DNA from: Simmondsia chinensis
Lineage: Eukaryota; Streptophyta; Magnoliopsida; Caryophyllales; Simmondsiaceae
Direction of reading: 5' to 3'
Length of the DNA: 64,000 nucleotides
Assembly: GCA_018398585.1 (NCBI GenBank)
Contig: JAGTTD010000002.1
Span: 29,628,186-29,692,185, forward strand
Below, piece by piece: positions 57,773 to 64,000 of this stretch. A model generated the notes under the pieces. It did not search any database, was not told the DNA's origin, and saw only the letters and a list, made by a program, of their open reading frames with translations. Both the position numbers and the translations under genes were made by a program. Every line of letters begins with the position of its first letter. Positions within the stretch are counted from its first letter, which is position 1.

Positions 57773-58433
57773 TCTAAAAATTGGGTTTATTCAGCCAAGA
57801 TCCAATAGTATTGAAGGTCTTGGGGTGATGTTTGATATTGGAAGGCCCCCTGATGCTTGTGTGGAATCTGGTTTATGCAATTGGGCTAGAATGGCAGTGC
57901 TGGACAGTAATGAGGCAAGTGTGTTGAGCTCCAAATTCAGATTGTGCATTAATCAAGCTATGGGCAGAAAGCAAGCTCCATTAATGCAACCAAATGTGAG
58001 TCCTCTTGAAGTTATGGGGCTTGGTGGTTGGCTTGATTTTGGAATACGAAGGCCTTTGGCTGGAAATTCAGAATTGTTGCAGTATGGGATCTCATTACAG
58101 AATTATGGCTCATTTGTGATCTGTTGCGGTTGTTATGAATGGAAAAATCACATACATAAGCTTCAATATCTTCTCAATGTTTGGATGGAAAAGATCAATG
58201 CAACATTGAGGATAACTCCAGCTGAAATTAGAGTGAATATCAGCAAGGAAGTTTGGAACAGATCAGCTCTAAGTTTGAAGAAGTTTAAAGTTGTTCAAGA
58301 GATCTGTTGGTGTCTCCACTTGTTATATTTGTTACTTATGCTTAAGATGGTTGACAAGAAAGCAAAGCTTGATCATTGGATTCAAGTTTGGTGGCTGGAG
58401 GAGCATGGGATCCAAGAAGGTCTTGAGAACTAG
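57762..58433 (+). CDS. Internal ORF 3 of the non-autonomous element, unknown
   Basis: 223 codons, starting at GTG or TTG-type codons near 57762. It reads IGFIQPRSNSIEGLGVMFDI, PPDACVESGLCNWARMAVLD, GLGGWLDFGIRRPLAGNSEL and later WCLHLLYLLLMLKMVD (a hydrophobic stretch). It is one frame off from ORF 2 with a 10-base overlap, so the two may be one gene broken by a frameshift. No RT, protease or integrase motif is present. Unknown. Confidence 0.4.
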   Translation: MGTDLKIGFIQPRSNSIEGLGVMFDIGRPPDACVESGLCNWARMAVLDSNEASVLSSKFRLCINQAMGRKQAPLMQPNVSPLEVMGLGGWLDFGIRRPLAGNSELLQYGISLQNYGSFVICCGCYEWKNHIHKLQYLLNVWMEKINATLRITPAEIRVNISKEVWNRSALSLKKFKVVQEICWCLHLLYLLLMLKMVDKKAKLDHWIQVWWLEEHGIQEGLEN

Positions 58434-58640
58434 TTGGAAGTTGTGAGCTGCAGAATACATTCTGTTGATGGGGTTGCTTTGGGCATTCAAGTGAATACCT
58501 TGTGTCCTTGGAATTCAATTATGACTTATGAGTTCGTAACTTGGTGAAGCATACGACCATACTTTCGAGCCAAAGTCACAAGTGTTCAAGAGAACAAGAT
58601 TGGACAGCAATGTATTCAAAATTTCTAGTGCATTCTCTCT

Positions 58641-59012
58641 ATGTTTTGTCAAGATCAAAGAATGGAAACCTATGGTGTGTTCTATGCAAGATCATTGAAA
58701 GAGGAAGATGCAATTTCCAGATCTTACAAGTTCACAATCAAGATTAAAGCAATGGAAGTATTAGAGGCTGCTGAAAATTCTTGGGGAATTACAATTCCTT
58801 CACTGTCAGCAGTAAATGAGTTGTTCGGATTGAGTGTGATTGGTGTTATTATGGCTTTTGGAAGATGTAGTAACTTGTTCGCATCAAGAAGCTTCCATGT
58901 GGACAAGAATCGAGCTGAAATCTGTAATGTCCGCAGCTATGAGTTGTCTTGGGTATACACTGCTGAATTCTTGAAGTCTGCAGCATATCATGTGGAATTT
59001 GAAAGCAATTAA
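58641..59012 (+). CDS. Internal ORF 4 of the non-autonomous element, unknown
   Basis: 123 codons: METYGVFYARSLKEEDAISR, AAENSWGITIPSLSAVNEL and AEICNVRSYELSWVYTAEFL. More short frames follow to 59237 and 59440. A repeated theme (HHEVSWMCYW near 59400 and RSYELSWVYTAEF here) suggests internal duplication. Unknown function. Confidence 0.35.
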   Translation: MFCQDQRMETYGVFYARSLKEEDAISRSYKFTIKIKAMEVLEAAENSWGITIPSLSAVNELFGLSVIGVIMAFGRCSNLFASRSFHVDKNRAEICNVRSYELSWVYTAEFLKSAAYHVEFESN

Positions 59013-59625
59013 GAGTTTGTTGAGTATGGTCCGAGATGGTTTAGTAAGTGGATGTTTAAGCAATACAAATTTTGGATAAGATCCAAGATGAAATGGTTGC
59101 AGCTGCATTCTTATGGAATTTCAATGTGTTTTGTTACCATGATCAAGATATTGGGCTGTTTGAGCTCCTCTTGGGAATGTCTACAAGCAGATTTTGATGC
59201 TTGGTTCTTTTGGTTTGAGTCTGGAAGGCCTCCCTAGATGTTAAAGGACTTCATATGCAGTTTTATGGGTTCAATGACATTCAAGTTCTGTTATGCAGCT
59301 TATTACAAGCAGAAATTCAGAAGTACCGAAGCGTTTTATGGTTCTCTGCAGCAAGACAGAGTTTTGAGCTGTATCAACTACATCATGAGGTGTCTTGGAT
59401 GTGTTATTGGTGTTTGATTTCATTAGTGCAGACCTCTTAAAGAGTATTATACATTCAAATGCAAACATTGTGTCGAAACATGATGTCATCCTCATGTATC
59501 TGCTGCATTTCAGATTGAGTTGCTTCAGATGTTTTCTAGCTGCGTAACTTTAGCAAGAAGTTGATCTTCATTGTTTTAACTCTCTTCCATTCTTGAGGAC
59601 AAGAATGTTTTCAAGGAGAAGGGAA

Positions 59626-60183
59626 TATTATGATCCGAGCTTGATGAAGTCTAGGGGGCTGTTGTAGCTGCTGCATTGGTCTGTTAGTGCTGTCCTGCTG
59701 CTGCTGTTGACCTATGCTGAGGTGTTCAATGCTGCTGGTGGTTGTTGCCGTGGGTTACTGGTTTGGCTTAAGTAAATGTATTAAGGTGTTGATATTGTAA
59801 TTAGTAGTTTAAGCTTCGGTTGAGTCATGTAATAAGTGAAGTAGTTGCGAGTGGTTGGATGGTCAAGGCCGTTAGATTAGTTAAGTCAAGGTTGGCAGCT
59901 AGTTAGTTAGTGTTGGTTGAGTCGGCTAGCTCCATGGGTCCACATGCATTGTATCTCTAGATATTTTTAGTCTTAAGCCATCCTAAGAAGAAGTAGTATA
60001 AGTAGAAGGCTCTAGCTTGTAATCCTCATAACTTTGATGAATGAAATTGATATCTTTGATATCTCTCTGCTTCTCATCTCCTTTCCCTTCTTATCTCATC
60101 TAAACTCTAAATTCTCTCCTCATCTCATACTCTCACTATCCCAACCAAGGTTAAGGTCCAAGAGTAATCTTTGAATCTTAACA
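59626..60183 (+). repeat. 3' LTR of the element at 55034-60183
   Basis: TATTATGATCCGAG...GAATCTTAACA, preceded by a polypurine tract. Matches the 5' LTR with few changes. Confidence 0.95.
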
Positions 60184-62419
60184 CTTACATTGGTGAGCAG
60201 TTTGCTCGCTGTGAGGTCCAACTACCTCCAAGATGGTCGTTTGACCAATGCCTAGAGAGATTGATGTCCCCTCGAGATAGGCGAGGGACTCAATGGACTC
60301 CCTCTAAGAGAAGAAATCTTGGTCTTGAACGGTTTAGGAAACTGGACCTGCACAATGATGTCTCAATGCACATCAACTCCCAAATCTAGCAAACAATCTC
60401 ATGCCTCCAGGATTTGTTCTTTTCATCACCAGACTCACCATGGTGCAGAGACATATAGGCTTGGGTTGTTTGCCATGTAATTTGGTGTGGTCCAAGATGT
60501 GCCTTTTCCAAGCCTGAGGACCAAGAACCTCTGATGGACCAAGGGGAATTCTCTTTAGGGTACCTAGCTTCAAGAGCTTCGTTCTCTAAACCAGGACATC
60601 GGATCCATTTATGGGTATTTTGTTGCTTGTAGGTACATTCCATGTGCCACGCTATGTTTTTCAGCTTGGTACCAAGCCTATTGGTCTTCTTTGGAGGCCA
60701 AAGGTGCCAAACAATATTTCATGCCCTTGTCTGAGCTTACAGGTTGCAGCTCAAAAAGAAGCCAACCAGTCAGCATTAGGCCAACCCTGTAGAACGCATG
60801 ATCGGGTAAGTAAAAAATTTTGAAGCAAACTTCAGTCTTTTTAGTGGTTCGAGCAAAGATTGATCTCTATTCCTTTCTTATTGTAGCAACAGTCCAGGAA
60901 ACCCCCAGGAGTGCTAGGACTAGGAGCTTTACTAAAATGCTGCTAGAGGAGTCCCCTCTAGGCACCTCTTCACTAGCCCTTGAGGTTGGTGGCTCAAGAA
61001 AGAGGAAGAAGGACATTGTTCCTCCAATCCTATCTGTTACTGCAGAAGAAGAAGAAGAGATACTCATCTCACAAATAGTGAGAAAAAGAAGAGTCAGGCT
61101 CCCTGTACTAGAGATATTAGCCTTCCTCTAATCCTTTACAGCCACACGAAGAGCCAGCTTCATATATCGTAGAGATATCAGATTCTCCCTTTAGAGAGAT
61201 TGCACCAGAGCCCTATCAGGATACTGAATCATTAAGCTCGAGTACTGAAGAAGAAGGTGACACGGCTATCTCCATTATGGAGCCAATCACAGCCACTTCC
61301 CTGAAGATGCTTCCTTCCCGGTTATCTTGGGCTAGGGTCTTGTGCAAGCTCCCTTCCTACTCTTAGGAGGCCTTATCTCTACTGAAGAGATTACTGAAGG
61401 TAAAGGTTTTTCTACTTTTCTAATTCTCGATGATTTAAACCATATTTGGTTATAACATACAAGCCTTGTTCTCCAAAGGTTTCTCTAGAGGAAGGTATAT
61501 CAACAGCTGAAGAGCCAGCACCAGTTCCATTAGTTGAGATGCCCGTCGAAACTTCATGGACAAATGTACCATCAGAAGCTTCTCTAGCAGCAATGCTAAT
61601 GGAAACCCCTTCTTTGCCTCAAACTGAGGCCGTAGAGGAAAGGGCCTTTCTTTTAACCTTGGTTTGTTTTTGAAAGTCAAGATTTTTCCTAACTCTTTTG
61701 TTGTTAACCTTGTGCAAGTTACCCCTCCCGGAACCATTCCTCCCTTAAAAATAGGGAGAATGTCTTCTTCTCTAGAGATGTTTGGAGCAAGTGATAGATT
61801 GACTTTCCAACAACTGGACCAAGAATTTCCAAACTCCAATGGTTAAGAGAAATCACACATCGCCCTATTCTAACCCTGGCTGAGGGGGCCACATTTCAAG
61901 AGGCCATTTCCTTGGTGAGGTCCTTGAAAGAAGATCCAAAAGGGGCTCCCTCTATTGCCAGGGAACTCGAGGTCCTTGAGGTGGTGTTCTTGAAGGTGAA
62001 CCAAGATGTCCCAACCCTTCTTCAGAGAAAACAACATTGTCAAGATGCCATTAGACACCTTGGGCGTTCAGAAAGTCCACGTGGTTTGCAGCTGCTATTT
62101 GAAAAGCTCCAAGCAGCCAAAAGAATCCAGGACCATCAAGCTCAAGGGATTAAAAGTTTGGAGGGCGAGATCCATTATCTACAGAAGAGGTTAAGTCACC
62201 TTAAAGAAGAGCTACTCTCGTTGAGACAACAACATACCTTCCAAGATTCAGTGGTTGGAGGACTTGAAGAGGCTACCATGGAGGCATAAAGGGACAATTA
62301 GGCGCTTTAAGAAGAACCCCTTCACTTGATTGTGGACTGAATGACCCAACCAACCAACTATTGTCAATAGAGGAATCCTTAATGAGGTTTAGGACTCAAC
62401 TCTTTTGATATTTTTAGTC

Positions 62420-62446
62420 CTTGTAAAGAGATTTTGGCTTTACAAG
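62420..62446. terminator. Hairpin between convergent ORFs
   Basis: CTTGTAAAG and CTTTACAAG are perfect 9-nt arms around nine bases, sited between the end of the antisense ORF and the end of integrase. A role in 3'-end formation is possible but unproven. Confidence 0.35.
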
Positions 62447-62463
62447 TTACTCACTTGTAATTT

Positions 62464-64000
62464 TTATTTTATATGTAAGCCATGTACTCCCTCCACAACT
62501 AATGAAATATGCATTTTGTTCAATAAGTCTCTCAAATTGGTAGATCTTCTCTTTTTTTTAATTAAAGGACCAGAAGGTTGATCCTCCTGACATTGGTACT
62601 GATATTGAGCCCATAGCTTTGGGAATCTATACTTAAGGACCTCTTTGTTAGAATCCCATATTGATGGCACATATTTTTTTTGTAAAAACCTACAATTGAT
62701 AGCCCTTATATAAGTTCTTCCATCTAGGTCTTGGAGTAGATAGGCATTTCCTCCAAATACCTTTATGACCCTAAATGGGCCTTCCCAATTTGGGGACCAT
62801 TTCCCAAATACTCGATCCTTCTGGCTAGTGGCTAAAACCACTTTCTAGACATGATCCCCTTAGTTAAAAGACCTGGGCTTGACCTTTTTGTTGTAGGCTT
62901 TGGAAACCCTCTTCTTTTGAGTTTCCAATTTATGAGAGCATCAAGCCTTACTTAGTCCAAATTAGTAAGCTCATCCACCATGGACTACTCATATTCAAGC
63001 TCAGAAAACTCTCCTTAATAAGCTAGTCTAATAGACTAAAATGTTATTTCCATTGGGAGCACAACATATGGCCATATGTCAAATGGAAAAGAGTTGTTCT
63101 AGTAGCATCTCACTTAGAGGTTCTATATGTGCAAAGGGCATCTAGTAGTAACTCATGCCACTTCCCAGGATTATCCTATATCATGTTTTCAATGTTGACC
63201 TTCAGAATCTTGTTGGTTGACTCTGCCTGGCCATTGGCCTAAGCATAATAAGATGTTGAGTTTAAGATTTCTATGTTGAAACTTTTGGTGAACTCTTTTA
63301 CCTCAGCCGCGTTAAACACTCTAGCTTGGTCTACTATGATGGTTTCTAGGATACCCAACCTACATAGGATGTGTTCTTTAATAAACTTAATCACGTCTTG
63401 TTGATTGTTATTCCTATATAGTTTAGCTTCCACCGACTTTGTGAAGTAGTTAGCAGCCATCAGAATGTAAGAGTGTTGTTTACTAGGAGGAGGGTCAATC
63501 TCTCCTATGATGCCCATTGCCCAACCCCTAAATGGCCATGGTTTAATAATAGCATGCATCTCAGCTGCTGGGACTCTTAGCACATGTCCATGTCTTTGGC
63601 AGGTTCTGCATTCCTTAGCATATACTTTATGCAATCATCCATCATTGATGACCACTAGTAGCCATAACACCTAATGATCCATTTCATTTTGTTACTAGCT
63701 AGATGGGATCCACATATACCCTCATGGGCTCCTACCATTACTAGCAGTGCTTCATCCAAGTCAAGGCACTTGAGAAATACTCAACTGGCGTCCCTTTTAT
63801 GCAACTCGCCAAACTCACCATCCAGATAGAATTTGTGAGCTCTCATTTTCATCTTTCTGTCCTTAATGTATTTTTGAGGGTTCCTGAACTAATCTACAAA
63901 GGGCTTGCCCCAATCCTTTTGTTAATTTAGGAAAGTTTGATTGGCCTCATAGTACTCCAAGTGTCTACTTGGCGTGTCAACTCCTATGAGGGTAGAGGAT
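62464..64000 (-). pseudogene. Tat-lineage gypsy integrase, continues past the window edge
   Basis: From the right: a zinc-binding (HHCC) region near 63830-63640 with VGAHEGICGSHLASNKMKW; then 63634-63239 with CRTCQRHGHVLRVPAAEMHA, IKPWPFRGWAMGIIGEID, YFTKSVEAKLYRNNNQQDV and ETIIVDQARVFNA; then a gap with stops; then the C-terminal domain 62841-62464 with GKWSPNWEGPFRVIKVFGGN and AINCRFLQKKYVP. This matches the Ogre/Tat branch. The first catalytic aspartate (family WAMDLIG) is Gly here; the second (VDQ) is kept. RT and RNase H should lie beyond 64000. Broken by stops, so inactive. Confidence 0.9.

Larger units (their letters stand above)
55034..60183 (+). mobile_element. Non-autonomous LTR retrotransposon with unfamiliar internal ORFs
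   Basis: LTRs at 55034-55562 (529 bp) and 59626-60183 (558 bp) are very alike. The perfect target duplication CTTAC lies at 55029-55033 and 60184-60188. The primer site ATTGGTATCAGAGCC follows the left LTR. A polypurine tract AGGAGAAGGGAA and the gypsy-like TCTTGAGGACAAGAATG precede the right LTR. The 4.06-kb interior has no recognisable gag, protease, RT or integrase. It has several consecutive plus-strand open frames between 56578 and 59237 (listed separately). The right LTR contains a 27-bp segment (GTTGCCGTGGGTTACTGG...) absent from the left. Confidence 0.93.
54004..62289 (+). pseudogene. Antisense plant-mobile-domain ORF of a Tat-type gypsy element, split by an LTR element
   Basis: Part 1 (54004-55033) starts ATG-GCA-TAA (a stop at codon 3) then STPPPQADSPIEQ, LLKDDPSLDLPS and LEGFLGIILDDIAALTSLLF, resembling the plant mobile domain (TLEDVAxLTGLPxxGE). 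It continues to a degraded TLLTQSL...GPRYMIALD stretch. Part 2 (60189-62289) continues WSFDQCLERLMSPRDRRGTQ, then an acidic, Ser/Pro-rich middle (KRKKDIVPPILSVTAEEEEE) and a final coiled coil (KLQAAKRIQDHQAQGIKSLE, LSHLKEELLSLRQQ). Several stops break it. Antisense ORFs of this type are known in Tat-lineage gypsy elements downstream of integrase. It converges with integrase at about 62.3-62.4 kb. Removing 55034-60188 rejoins the two parts at TSD CTTAC. Confidence 0.75.

Noticed and set aside
60373..60643. Minus-strand frames of 66 and 85 codons near the antisense ORF
   Set aside because: They mirror the plus-strand plant-mobile-domain pseudogene and show no independent similarity.

Overview
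This window is nuclear DNA from a flowering plant, almost certainly a eudicot. The evidence is one intron-containing WRKY13-type transcription factor gene, plant-type CACTA, Mutator, Ty1-copia and Ty3-gypsy elements, an RTE-type LINE and short SINEs, all in AT-rich sequence. I cannot name the species. Only one host gene is supported; nearly everything else is transposon, much of it nested.

Layout. 1-1362: end of a large LTR, then a CT-rich minisatellite. 1925-7537: complete but decayed Ty1-copia element (minus strand; 5-bp target duplication ACTTT). 7641-18550: 10.9-kb Mutator-like element (MULE). Its arms are inverted arrays of an 83-bp palindromic minisatellite and it keeps only a SWIM-domain transposase remnant. 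A CACTA element (9281-14728, TSD TAT) sits inside it, and that in turn holds a gypsy gag/LTR fragment. 19044-19406: 5'-truncated L1-like LINE end. 20.4-21.5 kb: foldback element with embedded GC hairpins. 21.7-22.3 kb: two SINEs whose heads are 5S rRNA. 22.98-26.14 kb: copia remnant broken by an RTE LINE and a solo LTR. 29497-30186: MITE.

30879-40803: WRKY13-like gene of three exons (251 aa). Its second intron, at the conserved site in the WRKY domain, is 8.6 kb and contains a deleted gypsy derivative, two SINEs and other LTR remnants. 41721-47222: gypsy element with a nested solo LTR (which itself carries a SINE). 47.3-51.2 kb: LTRs and decayed copia remnants. 51312-52475: Mutator-type MITE. 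53.7-64 kb: part of a Tat-lineage gypsy element, with integrase on the minus strand and an antisense plant-mobile-domain ORF on the plus strand. That ORF is split by a 5.15-kb LTR element whose interior lacks recognisable pol and carries unfamiliar ORFs.

The most interesting signal is a family of chimeric SINEs, six copies in the window. The head is 5S rRNA with its internal promoter; the body and (TTG)n tail match the 3' end of the RTE LINE at 23761-24858. This looks like a 5S-headed SINE and its likely LINE partner in one window.
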